Positions 17,228 through 24,598 of a stretch of 50,806 bases of DNA are shown here, in pieces. The notes beneath the pieces were generated by a model. That model made no database searches. It was not told where the DNA came from and saw only the letters and a list, made by a program, of their open reading frames with translations. A program made the position numbers and the translations under genes. The stretch's first letter is position 1. Each line of letters starts with the position of its first letter. The stretch lies in assembly GCA_030065935.1 (NCBI GenBank), contig JASJCP010000014.1, forward strand, positions 1-50,806. Reading direction: 5' to 3'. Source of the DNA: Xenococcaceae cyanobacterium MO_167.B27. Its GTDB lineage: Bacteria; Cyanobacteriota; Cyanobacteriia; Cyanobacteriales; Xenococcaceae.

Positions 17228-17392
17228 GTAGTAAGAAAGAACAATGGTAATTATGGATTTCTATATTATCCAGATAAAAAGATTTTGCAGCCTGGTGGAC
17301 ATATATATCTAGCATTTCACAATAACCAAATTGTTGGTACTTGTGAGTTAATCAAGGTGAATAACGATACAAGATATAAGCTTTCTATTTAA
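17228..17392 (+). pseudogene. GNAT acetyltransferase remnant
   Basis: A frame without a start codon, open from 17228 to a TAA at 17392, reads GFLYYPDKKILQPGGHIYLA, then FHNNQIVGTCELIKVNND and ends YKLSI. This resembles the middle strands of GCN5-related N-acetyltransferases (PGGHIFxA..xxxIVGTCALIK...YELAKMAV), but stops where the acetyl-CoA-binding A motif should begin. N- and C-terminal parts are missing, so it is a relic. An inverted repeat AAGCTTG-AG-CAAGCTT (17397-17412) follows at once. Confidence 0.55.
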
Positions 17393-17514
17393 CGCAAAGC
17401 TTGAGCAAGCTTCACAAATTGACCGAACAAATCTTACATTTGTACTGTACATAATTCAGGAAAATAGGTTAGTACGGAAGATGTCACAAAATCCTACAAC
17501 TACCAGGCGAACAA

Positions 17515-18207
17515 ATGCGACAAATTTCGACTTCCTATTTGAATCCATCTATTAGAATAAACTTGCTCAAAAATAATTTAAAACGATTAATTTTTGAACA
17601 TTACAAAGAAGTGGGCTACGGTGATTGGTTGAGACAAAACTACAATCCCCAATTCCAAAATTCATTAACAAAATTCACAAATCAGAGAGAACTAGTAACC
17701 AACGCCAAAGAACTAGTCAAACTCTGGAAAAAGATGTTAGATGGCACATATATAGACCTGATAATTTCTAAAGAAATCGAAAATATTATCAAAGATAAAT
17801 CACTGGATGTAATAGGCGATCATAATAAAGCAACACCAATAATTCCACTTCCAGAAGCTAGAAATTATTTCCGAAGGTTACTTAGAACAAGAAAAATTAA
17901 ACTTCATGAACATAAAATATTGCTCCATGATGTTCTAAAGGTGTTATCCACAAAAAAAGCAATTCCAGTACTACAAGAACTATTAACAATGGAATTTCTA
18001 GACGTTACAAATTATGCAATATCTGAAAAAGAACCCTGGATTACCAAAAATATTCGGGAAGATGGAGGAATAGAGCTAACAGAAGAACTTATGCTAATCA
18101 ACGGTAGTCGTGCAATTCTAGGAGTTTTAACCCTGATCATTAGTTTGCCTTGGGACTTAAAACTCCTCAAACTTCTAAGACAACAAAAAATAGCTCACGG
18201 AGTATAA
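17515..18207 (+). CDS. Hypothetical protein
   Basis: 230 residues, not recognised. Rich in Lys, Leu and Ile. The first 100 residues look helical and charged (KRLIFEHYKEVGYGDWLRQN, KELVKLWKKML); the C-terminus has one hydrophobic stretch (RAILGVLTLIISLPWDLKLL, about 199-218) that might be a membrane anchor. Start ATG 17515 has only a weak purine-rich leader; an ATG at 17480 is in another frame that closes after 24 codons. It stands between the R-M region and a convergent DUF1622 gene, and may belong to the accessory cargo. Confidence 0.6.
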   Translation: MRQISTSYLNPSIRINLLKNNLKRLIFEHYKEVGYGDWLRQNYNPQFQNSLTKFTNQRELVTNAKELVKLWKKMLDGTYIDLIISKEIENIIKDKSLDVIGDHNKATPIIPLPEARNYFRRLLRTRKIKLHEHKILLHDVLKVLSTKKAIPVLQELLTMEFLDVTNYAISEKEPWITKNIREDGGIELTEELMLINGSRAILGVLTLIISLPWDLKLLKLLRQQKIAHGV

Positions 18208-18219
18208 GATTACTGAAAG

Positions 18220-18600
18220 TCAGCGATTACTGATTGAATCCTTATATTTTTTCGCTTCTAACTCGTTAACTTCTATTTGTAAAAAGTAATTTAGGAAGGT
18301 TCTAATTCCAGCAATAGCTGCTAGTAATCCAATAGCTTCCCAGGAAGGATTTATTGCTGTTCCCACAATATCAGCAGCCAATAAAAATTCAAGAGCGAGT
18401 GCTAAAGATAGACCTAAATCTAATCTAATTTCATGATAAAATTCTTCTGAGTTTTTTTTTCGATAACTGCGAATAAATTTGGCAACAGTTTTAATAACTG
18501 AAAAAGCGATAATACAGAGGGCTGCACCTTCTATAAGTAGCTTAAGAATAATTGCAATGTTATGCAATTCTACTTCTGTTATTTTCAATAATTTCTCCAT
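18220..18600 (-). CDS. DUF1622 family membrane protein
   Basis: 126 residues with three hydrophobic segments: IAIILKLLIEGAALCIIAFSV (read as about 15-35), LSLALALEFLLAADIVGTAI (about 67-86) and WEAIGLLAAIAGIRTFLNYFL (about 91-111). The central RLDLGLSLALALEFLLAADI is the family hallmark. An integral inner-membrane protein of unknown function. Convergent with the preceding hypothetical gene, 12 bases apart. Confidence 0.85.
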   Translation of the reverse strand: MEKLLKITEVELHNIAIILKLLIEGAALCIIAFSVIKTVAKFIRSYRKKNSEEFYHEIRLDLGLSLALALEFLLAADIVGTAINPSWEAIGLLAAIAGIRTFLNYFLQIEVNELEAKKYKDSISNR

Positions 18601-19050
18601 TCTAGTTCAGATACAGCCAACAATACTCGAATTGCAGAATTTGATTGCTGACAAATAAAACTATATTGTCAGTTTAGTTAAAGCAATCTTTTATGGAATC
18701 TACAAAGCTTTTTGACCCATCTTCCTGGTTATCTTCTGTATTATCTAGTTTTTTTTTACCTCACCAATTTCTGGTTTGGCTTGATCTTTAGCTTGTTTTA
18801 ATGGGGGTTCAGTTTGTCCTGTTACTGAATAATAGACTTCTTGTATAAACAGAGCCTTCGCTCTTTCTCTTTCGTGATTGTATAAGACAGCAATTAGAGT
18901 GATGCTATGCCAAAATTCTCAATATTTTCCCACAACCTATGGCTTGTGGGATGAACTATTCGACAAACTGTTGAGGACTGTAATCCCTATGATTGAGCAA
19001 TTTGATATAACTACGATACTCCCGCCAATACTTATGGGCAAATTGAAACA
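18601..19050. other. Intergenic stretch before ruvB
   Basis: Holds a perfect hairpin TCCCACAA/TTGTGGGA (18928-18951, 8 bp, 8-base loop). On the minus strand an open frame of about 57 codons without an ATG (from about 18926 to a stop near 18757) reads LIAVLYNHERERAKALFIQE, then VYYSVTGQTEPPLKQAKDQA; it looks coding-like but I cannot name it, and it may be a gene relic. Plus-strand frames here look like chance. Confidence 0.3.
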
Positions 19051-20124
19051 ATGGCAATTAAAAGATCATCCCAAGAAAACAAGACCCCCAGGAAAAGAAC
19101 TTCTCCAACCTCAGATCAACAGAATCAAGAAGAACGTCTTTTATCTAGTGAAATAACAGTACAAGAAACCCAAAGCAGTGAAGATGGGATTCGTCCCCAA
19201 AAACTAGCCGACTATATAGGACAAAAAGAGTTAAAAAAGATTCTGAATATTGCGATCGCAGCAGCCAAAGTCAGACAAGAACCTTTAGACCACCTACTAT
19301 TGTATGGACCCCCTGGATTAGGAAAAACCACTATGTCTTTGATTTTAGCTAGTGAAATGGGGGTAAACTGCAAAATAACCGCAGCACCAGCTTTAGAACG
19401 TCCTAGAGACATCACAGGGCTATTAATTGCTCTAAAACCAGGAGATATCCTCTTTATTGATGAAATTCATCGCCTCAATCGGATGGCGGAAGAGTTACTC
19501 TATCCTGCAATGGAAGATTGCCGACTCGATATTACTATTGGTAAAGGTCAGAGTGCCAAAATTCGCAGTATTCCCCTTCCCCCTTTTACCCTAGTAGGTG
19601 CAACTACCAAAGTTGGTTCTCTTACTTCTCCTTTACGTGATCGCTTTGGCTTGATTCAAAGATTACGCTTCTATGAAATAGATGAACTCACTCTTATTGT
19701 CAAGCGCACCGCAGCAATTCTTATGGTCACAATTACCGAAACTGGTGCAGAAGAAATCGCCCGTCGCTCCCGTGGAACACCCCGTATTGCTAACCGCCTA
19801 CTAAAAAGAGTCAGAGATTACGCTCAAGTAGAAAAATCTGATACTATTAACCAAACTTTAGCTGCTGAAGCTCTAGACATATTCAACGTGGATGCTCGGG
19901 GTCTAGATTGGACAGATAGATTAGTGCTTAGTACGGTTATAGAACAGTTTAACGGAGGACCCGTAGGATTAGAAGCGATCGCAGCAGCTACAGGAGAAGA
20001 CGCTAAAACTATTGAAGAAGTATATGAACCCTACTTACTCCAAATTGGCTATCTCAATCGTACTCATCGGGGAAGAGTAGTTACTCAAGCTGCTTATGAA
20101 CATTTAGGCAAAATTAAGTTGTAG
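19051..20124 (+). CDS. ruvB: Holliday junction branch migration helicase RuvB
   Basis: 357 residues. RuvB is the hexameric AAA+ motor that drives branch migration with RuvA. Motifs: [11 protein letters not shown], Walker [10 protein letters not shown] (about 85-93), Walker [12 protein letters not shown], sensor 1 [18 protein letters not shown], arginine in [13 protein letters not shown], and the C-terminal winged helix ([19 protein letters not shown]). An N-terminal extension of about 45 polar residues before the core is usual in cyanobacterial RuvB. Start ATG 19051 chosen because the extension is charged and begins with a good hydrophilic leader; no closer ATG precedes the core. The next gene begins 7 bases after its stop. 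Confidence 0.96.
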   Translation: MAIKRSSQENKTPRKRTSPTSDQQNQEERLLSSEITVQETQSSEDGIRPQKLADYIGQKELKKILNIAIAAAKVRQEPLDHLLLYGPPGLGKTTMSLILASEMGVNCKITAAPALERPRDITGLLIALKPGDILFIDEIHRLNRMAEELLYPAMEDCRLDITIGKGQSAKIRSIPLPPFTLVGATTKVGSLTSPLRDRFGLIQRLRFYEIDELTLIVKRTAAILMVTITETGAEEIARRSRGTPRIANRLLKRVRDYAQVEKSDTINQTLAAEALDIFNVDARGLDWTDRLVLSTVIEQFNGGPVGLEAIAAATGEDAKTIEEVYEPYLLQIGYLNRTHRGRVVTQAAYEHLGKIKL

Positions 20125-20131
20125 ACTTGAT

Positions 20132-20884
20132 ATGACTATTCTTAGCTATCTAGAACCATTTTCTTTACCAGAGTTATTTCGAGACATCGAAGCAGAACAC
20201 AAGTCTGGTCGTTTAATAGTGAAAATTATCTCCACTACTCCAACATCGTCATTAAAAGGAGTGTATTTTATTTGGTTTCACAATGGTTATTTAGTAGCAA
20301 TCAGCGATCGCATTAACCACAGAGGCTTAATCGAACTAATAGAAAATCTTAACTTCTTAAGTCCTCTAATTACCAGGAAGCTAAGAACTCTCTGTCCTCC
20401 TAAAGTTCCTTTGGGAATCTATCTCCATAAAAGAAAACTACTGACTAGAGAAAAGTTAAGTCTGATCTTTCAGTTGCAATTAAAAAAAGTTTATCAATTG
20501 TTTCAGCTAGAATCAGGTCAGTTTCAATTTGACGAATTATTTGAGCTAGACAACCAACTATTTACTATTCCCTGGTTGGAGATGACAGGAAATTGCATAA
20601 AGCCGACTCAAGCTAGTATGTACGCCCTAAGAGGGATTACCCACTGGGATAGATTTCAAGAATACTTACCAGAAGAAAATTCAGGAGTAAAATGTTTAGC
20701 AGCAAAACCAGAACTCAAATTATTACCCCTAGAACGAGAAATTTGGAACTTAGCAGATGGCTCTATGTCCTTAAAGGCGATCGCCAAAACTACCCAACAA
20801 TCGATTGAGACAATTCAAGTAAATACTCTACGTCTGATACTCTTAGGATTGTTAGAAGAAACTTTTATCCTGATCAAAAATTAA
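20132..20884 (+). CDS. DUF4388 (PatA N-terminal-like) domain protein
   Basis: 250 residues. The N-terminus (FSLPELFRDIEAEHKSGRLIVK, then GVYFIWFHNGYLVAIS) follows the DUF4388 pattern seen at the start of PatA-type response regulators in cyanobacteria, and a helical bundle (LLTREKLSLIFQLQLKKVYQLFQLESGQFQFDE in pieces) follows. No receiver domain is present, so it is a stand-alone form. The C-terminal part (IWNLADGSMSLKAIAKTT) resembles a winged helix. The stop of ruvB lies 7 bases upstream, so the two are likely co-transcribed. Function unknown, perhaps a protein-protein adaptor in signalling. Confidence 0.78.
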   Translation: MTILSYLEPFSLPELFRDIEAEHKSGRLIVKIISTTPTSSLKGVYFIWFHNGYLVAISDRINHRGLIELIENLNFLSPLITRKLRTLCPPKVPLGIYLHKRKLLTREKLSLIFQLQLKKVYQLFQLESGQFQFDELFELDNQLFTIPWLEMTGNCIKPTQASMYALRGITHWDRFQEYLPEENSGVKCLAAKPELKLLPLEREIWNLADGSMSLKAIAKTTQQSIETIQVNTLRLILLGLLEETFILIKN

Positions 20885-20943
20885 GTTGATAGTATTTGAT
20901 GTAAGCTACAATTCTGATCGCTAACCAGTTAGATACCATTATT

Positions 20944-21174
20944 ATGAGTGATCCTAAAAATCCCGCTCTATCCCAAGAACCTCGTTATGAACCAGCTATT
21001 GTAATTCCTCTCAAACAGGAAGCTTCTTTATTAGATTGGTTGAAAGCCAATAATCGTCTAATTCCTCGGGAATCCCTAGACAAAGATCAGCAGGATAGTC
21101 CCGATGATGTAGATGAACTACTAGATAATGAGGAAGATTTTGTTGAAGACGATGACTTTGACGATGAAGATTAA
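20944..21174 (+). CDS. DUF3134-type small acidic protein
   Basis: 76 residues. A conserved-looking core, QEPRYEPAIVIPLKQEASLL then DWLKANNRLIPRE, is the pattern I associate with cyanobacterial DUF3134. It is followed by an extremely acidic tail (more than 20 Asp/Glu in the last 30 residues). Soluble, no membrane segment. Function unknown. ATG 20944 follows TTATT; the upstream gene ends 59 bases before. Confidence 0.75.
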   Translation: MSDPKNPALSQEPRYEPAIVIPLKQEASLLDWLKANNRLIPRESLDKDQQDSPDDVDELLDNEEDFVEDDDFDDED

Positions 21175-21297
21175 ACACCAATTACGCGGGAAGAAATAAG
21201 GAATCAATTATGAGGACGAAGCAAATAAGTAGAAATTGCTTTGTTCCTTGTTCCTTATCCCTATTTCCTTTTTGAAATTATCGTTCTCCATAAAGCT

Positions 21298-22395
21298 GTG
21301 GATACTAAATCAATCTCTTCAACTACCAAACTAATTCAACTATCTGGTGTCACTCTACTGATGGTCTTAAGTAGCATTCTGATACTAGTTAGCTTATTTT
21401 TTGATTTTATTAGTAGGACATGGCAAACCCCACAACAATCCTTGACTCTACCCTTGTTGTTATCGGGGATTATTAGTAGCATCTTAGGCTATGGGGTAAT
21501 CCCAATTTTGCGTAAAATCAAAGCAGGACAAGTAATTCAGGAAGATGGACCCCAAACTCATCTCAAAAAAGCAGGTACTCCTACTATGGGGGGGATTTTC
21601 TTTATTCCTGTAGTAATAGCCGTTACCTTACTCTGTTCCCAATTTAGCCCAGATGCGATCGCAGTGTGTTTAGTGACTTTTGCTTATGCTTTCATCGGTT
21701 GGGTTGATGATTGGCAAATCTTACGTCAACAATCTAATAAGGGTATCTCCCCCAAGATGAAACTGACTCTGCAAGTTGCGATCGCAGTTGGGTTTTGTCT
21801 TTGGATATTGTGGCAAAAACCCTTTGATATTACTACTGTAGCTCTACCAGGAGGTATTAATTTAGCTCTGGGATGGTTGTTTTTTCCCCTAGCAGGATTT
21901 GTCTTTGCAGCAGAAAGTAACGCTACCAATCTTACTGACGGAGTAGATGGATTAGCAGCAGGAACAAGCGCGATCGCATTTTGGGGACTCGGTGCAATTA
22001 TTGCTACCAGTAACGCCGATCTCACAGTATTTTGTATGGCGATGAGTGGCGGATGTTTAGGTTTTCTGCTCCATAATCGCAACCCAGCCAAAGTCTTCAT
22101 GGGAGATACTGGCTCTTTAGCTCTTGGTGGTGCTTTAGCAGGAATAGGTTTAGTTAGTAGTCATTTGTGGACTCTATTTGTAGTTAGTGGTATTTTCTTC
22201 CTCGAATCTCTGTCAGTAATTGCTCAAGTAAGCTACTATAAAGCAACCAAAGATGAGAATGGTAAAGGTAAAAGACTATTGAAGATGGCTCCGCTTCATC
22301 ACCATTTGGAACTGAGTGGTTGGCGCGAAACCCAAGTAGTAGGAATGTTTTATCTAGTTAATATGGTTCTGGTGGTTGTGGCTTTTTTCATCTAA
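21298..22395 (+). CDS. mraY: Phospho-N-acetylmuramoyl-pentapeptide transferase MraY
   Basis: 365 residues from GTG 21298; a TTG at 21241 would add 19 residues of unlikely leader (MFLVPYPYFLFEIIVLHKA), so the GTG is preferred. MraY transfers phospho-MurNAc-pentapeptide to undecaprenyl phosphate, giving lipid I, in the inner membrane. Landmarks: KKAGTPTMGGIFF, the VDDW aspartate pair, NLTDGVDGLAAG, FMGDTGSLALGG and MAPLHHHLELSGW. About ten membrane segments are visible. Family length about 360. Confidence 0.94.
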   Translation: MDTKSISSTTKLIQLSGVTLLMVLSSILILVSLFFDFISRTWQTPQQSLTLPLLLSGIISSILGYGVIPILRKIKAGQVIQEDGPQTHLKKAGTPTMGGIFFIPVVIAVTLLCSQFSPDAIAVCLVTFAYAFIGWVDDWQILRQQSNKGISPKMKLTLQVAIAVGFCLWILWQKPFDITTVALPGGINLALGWLFFPLAGFVFAAESNATNLTDGVDGLAAGTSAIAFWGLGAIIATSNADLTVFCMAMSGGCLGFLLHNRNPAKVFMGDTGSLALGGALAGIGLVSSHLWTLFVVSGIFFLESLSVIAQVSYYKATKDENGKGKRLLKMAPLHHHLELSGWRETQVVGMFYLVNMVLVVVAFFI

Positions 22396-22450
22396 CCACT
22401 GTTAACTGATATTATATTTGTTTGACTTATAGTTATCTTTAGGAGGGCTT

Positions 22451-23386
22451 ATGACTAACCGTCCCATAATTTTGGGTATCGTGGGAGATAGCGCAGCAGG
22501 AAAAACTACTCTTACCAAAGGCATTGCTCAAGTTTTTGGCGAAGAAAATGTTACTATAATTTGTACTGATGATTACCATCGCTACGATCGCAAACAAAGA
22601 GCAGAAATGGGCATATCCGCCCTACATCCAGACTGTAACTATCTTGATATTATTGAGCAACATCTAGATTTATTGCGTCAAGGACAATCAATTTTAAAAC
22701 CTATATATAATCATACAACTGGAGAATTTGACCCCCCAGAATATATTGAACCTAATAAATATGTCATTGTAGAAGGACTCTTAGGCTATTCCTCTCGTAG
22801 AATGCTAGGTAGCTATGATGTTAAAGTATATCTTGCACCCCCAGAATCCCTACGAACAACCTGGAAAATTAAACGGGATACTCGTAAACGAGGCTACACT
22901 GAAGAACAAGTCTTAGAACAACTCAGAAAAAGAGAGCATGACTCCGAAGCCTATATTCGTCCCCAGAGACAATGGGCTGATGCAATTGTTTCATTTTATC
23001 CGCCCCAAGCTGAACCAGAGCAAAAAGACTTATTACTTAATGTGCGTCTAATTCTGCGTCCTACTATTCCCCACCCTGATTTTAGTCAGATTTTAAACGC
23101 AGAAGGTAATCATTTAGGGTCTGCTATTCGCCTAGGTTTAGACCGAGATATGGGTAAACCTGTAGATGTTTTAGAAATTGATGGACACGCTACAGCAGAA
23201 CAGGTTAAGGAACTAGAAAGACTATTATGTAATGAAGTACCCTATTTAGGACAATTTTGTAGCCTAGAAGGAAATCCCGAAATTGGTAAAGTAGTAGGTA
23301 CAACAGGAGAAATTCTGCAAAGTTATCCTTTGGCAATTACCCAACTTCTAGTGGCTTATCATATGCTTAAAGCAGGTAAGTTATGA
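22451..23386 (+). CDS. Phosphoribulokinase-like kinase (PRK/uridine kinase family), redox-cysteine-lacking paralogue
   Basis: 311 residues. P-loop GDSAAGKTT (12-20), then CTDDYHRYDRKQR and YNHTTGEFDPPE, shared with phosphoribulokinase, which makes ribulose 1,5-bisphosphate. It differs from the Calvin-cycle PRK of cyanobacteria (about 333 residues): the P-loop Cys of GDSGCGKST is Ala, and the second C-terminal Cys pair region is absent, so thioredoxin/CP12 control is not expected. It may be a PRK-like enzyme of another pathway or a uridine-kinase relative. A strong AGGAGG ribosome-binding site lies just before the ATG, arguing for good expression. Whether it phosphorylates ribulose 5-phosphate is inference. 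Confidence 0.75.
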   Translation: MTNRPIILGIVGDSAAGKTTLTKGIAQVFGEENVTIICTDDYHRYDRKQRAEMGISALHPDCNYLDIIEQHLDLLRQGQSILKPIYNHTTGEFDPPEYIEPNKYVIVEGLLGYSSRRMLGSYDVKVYLAPPESLRTTWKIKRDTRKRGYTEEQVLEQLRKREHDSEAYIRPQRQWADAIVSFYPPQAEPEQKDLLLNVRLILRPTIPHPDFSQILNAEGNHLGSAIRLGLDRDMGKPVDVLEIDGHATAEQVKELERLLCNEVPYLGQFCSLEGNPEIGKVVGTTGEILQSYPLAITQLLVAYHMLKAGKL

Positions 23387-23400
23387 AACAATTGATAATT

Positions 23401-23449
23401 GTTAGTAGTTAGTAGTTAGTAGTTAGTAATTAGTAATTAGTAGTTAGTA
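23401..23449. repeat. Heptamer tandem repeat (RTTAGTA)7
   Basis: Seven consecutive heptamers GTTAGTA or ATTAGTA directly after the PRK-like gene, of the short tandemly repeated type common in cyanobacteria. A smaller run is present at 36606-36626. Confidence 0.9.
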
Positions 23450-23516
23450 ATTACCAGTATTGTTAATTGATAATTAAGAGTCTCAAGCTCATATATTGCA
23501 CCTGGAACCAATACCG

Positions 23517-23565
23517 CCTAAAACTGAAGTTTCAGGCTAATATAATAAGTCTATTAAAATAGACT
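23517..23565. repeat. Double-hairpin repeat, copy 1
   Basis: Hairpin CCTAAAACTGAAGTTTCAGG (23517-23536), a 10-base spacer, then hairpin AGTCTAT/ATAGACT (23548-23565). The same design with an identical 10-base spacer recurs at 48062-48111, so the two are members of one dispersed palindromic family. It lies in the gap 23387-23784, which holds no gene. Confidence 0.55.
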
Positions 23566-23724
23566 ATAACTGTGATTAAAGCTACATAAGTAGTTATGCA
23601 AAATTAATTAGATAGTTGAGATAGGCAATAGGCATTCTTGCAATAGTGAATAGTGAATAGAAAATGTACAAATAATTTTGCGCTTGGTACTTAACACTCC
23701 TCTTGAGAGGACTTGAGGTATTAG

Positions 23725-23760
23725 CCAAGAAATAAATTTCTTGGTGATTTATCGCGGATG
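23725..23760. repeat. Palindrome plus TATCGCGGATG repeat, copy 1
   Basis: CCAAGAAATAAATTTCTTGG (23725-23744) is an 8-bp perfect stem that recurs with one loop change at 48062-48081. It is followed by GTGATTTATCGCGGATG (23744-23760), which recurs with one mismatch at 43990-44006. The latter invades the apparent 5' end of the next ORF and argues for its start at 23785. Confidence 0.6.
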
Positions 23761-23784
23761 GTGCTTCCTCATTCCTTCTTGCTT

Positions 23785-24078
23785 ATGAAAGTCACCCTAA
23801 AGGATGATATTTTATTAATTGCTTATCAAGATCTTCCTCAATATAAAAAAGGTGGGTCTGTAGTTAGAAATAGCTATTTTTGGGCTTTAAAATCCATTGC
23901 TTGTTATACAGGTAGAGGTCAAGATTGGGAATATGATTCTGTGGTTTGGGTCGCTTTATCAAGAATGTTATTAGCTTTTGCTGAATCAGGCTATTTAGGC
24001 GATCGCGAAACTAGTTTAGAATTTCCTGAAGACACCCCAATCCCAGAAATATTAAGGTCTGTCTCTACTTGGCTGTAA
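23785..24078 (+). CDS. Conserved hypothetical protein upstream of YjbQ
   Basis: 97 residues from ATG 23785. A GTG-like extension to 23758 is possible but runs into a dispersed repeat. Not recognised. The sequence (LIAYQDLPQYKKGGSVVRNS, then YFWALKSIACYTGRGQDWEY) has mixed helix and strand character without signal peptide or membrane segment. The stop is 17 bases before the YjbQ gene, so the two may share a transcript. Confidence 0.6.
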   Translation: MKVTLKDDILLIAYQDLPQYKKGGSVVRNSYFWALKSIACYTGRGQDWEYDSVVWVALSRMLLAFAESGYLGDRETSLEFPEDTPIPEILRSVSTWL

Positions 24079-24095
24079 TATTTTTATTGTAAAAA

Positions 24096-24539
24096 ATGAT
24101 CATAATTAATCAAACTATTACTGTCGAAACTGACCCAGGAATTAATATATATAACATTACTCCACAAATCAAAGAAATACTAACAGCTAGTTCTATAAAA
24201 AATGGTCAAGTTATTGTATTTATTCGCCATACTACTACAGCTTTAGCAATTAACGAATATGAAGTAAGACTACTAGAAGATATTAAAATTCATCTTCAAA
24301 AATTAGCCCCACCCAATGATAAATATTTACACAACGATCTCCATTTGCGAGATGTTCCGCCCGATGAACCAGAAAACGCCCATTCTCATCTCATGGCGAT
24401 GATGCTGAATAATAGTGAGATTATCCCCATAGTAAACGGGGAATTAGCATTAGGAACTTATCAATCAATTCTCTTTTTTGAACTAGATGGTTCTCGTAGT
24501 CGTAGTATCTTAGTGCAAATCACTGGCTCAGAGAAATAA
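24096..24539 (+). CDS. YjbQ family protein (UPF0047, secondary thiamine-phosphate synthase enzyme)
   Basis: 147 residues. Signatures: VIVFIRHTTTALAINEYE, the HNDLHLRDVPPDEPENAHSHL metal-ligand region (read in pieces), and GTYQSILFFELDGSRSR. E. coli YjbQ can replace ThiE weakly in vivo, but the physiological substrate is unsettled. The three-fold trimer forms a metal site from His residues here (HNDLHLRD, HSHL). Cytosolic. It follows the small hypothetical gene by 17 bases. Confidence 0.9.
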   Translation: MIIINQTITVETDPGINIYNITPQIKEILTASSIKNGQVIVFIRHTTTALAINEYEVRLLEDIKIHLQKLAPPNDKYLHNDLHLRDVPPDEPENAHSHLMAMMLNNSEIIPIVNGELALGTYQSILFFELDGSRSRSILVQITGSEK

Positions 24540-24598
24540 TACCTTTGTGATACCTATTACCTATAATAATTTTGGGATACAAGCGATGTTTTGAGATT

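Noticed and set aside
18878-19156. 92-codon plus-strand ORF before ruvB
   Set aside because: It overlaps the ruvB start in another frame, has no good start signal and no coding character.
22451-23386. Canonical Calvin-cycle phosphoribulokinase (prk)
   Set aside because: It lacks the P-loop Cys and the C-terminal Cys pair and is shorter, so the gene symbol was withheld.
23401-23449. Regular heptamers as a CRISPR array
   Set aside because: Units are 7 bases and contiguous with no spacers; this is a simple tandem repeat.
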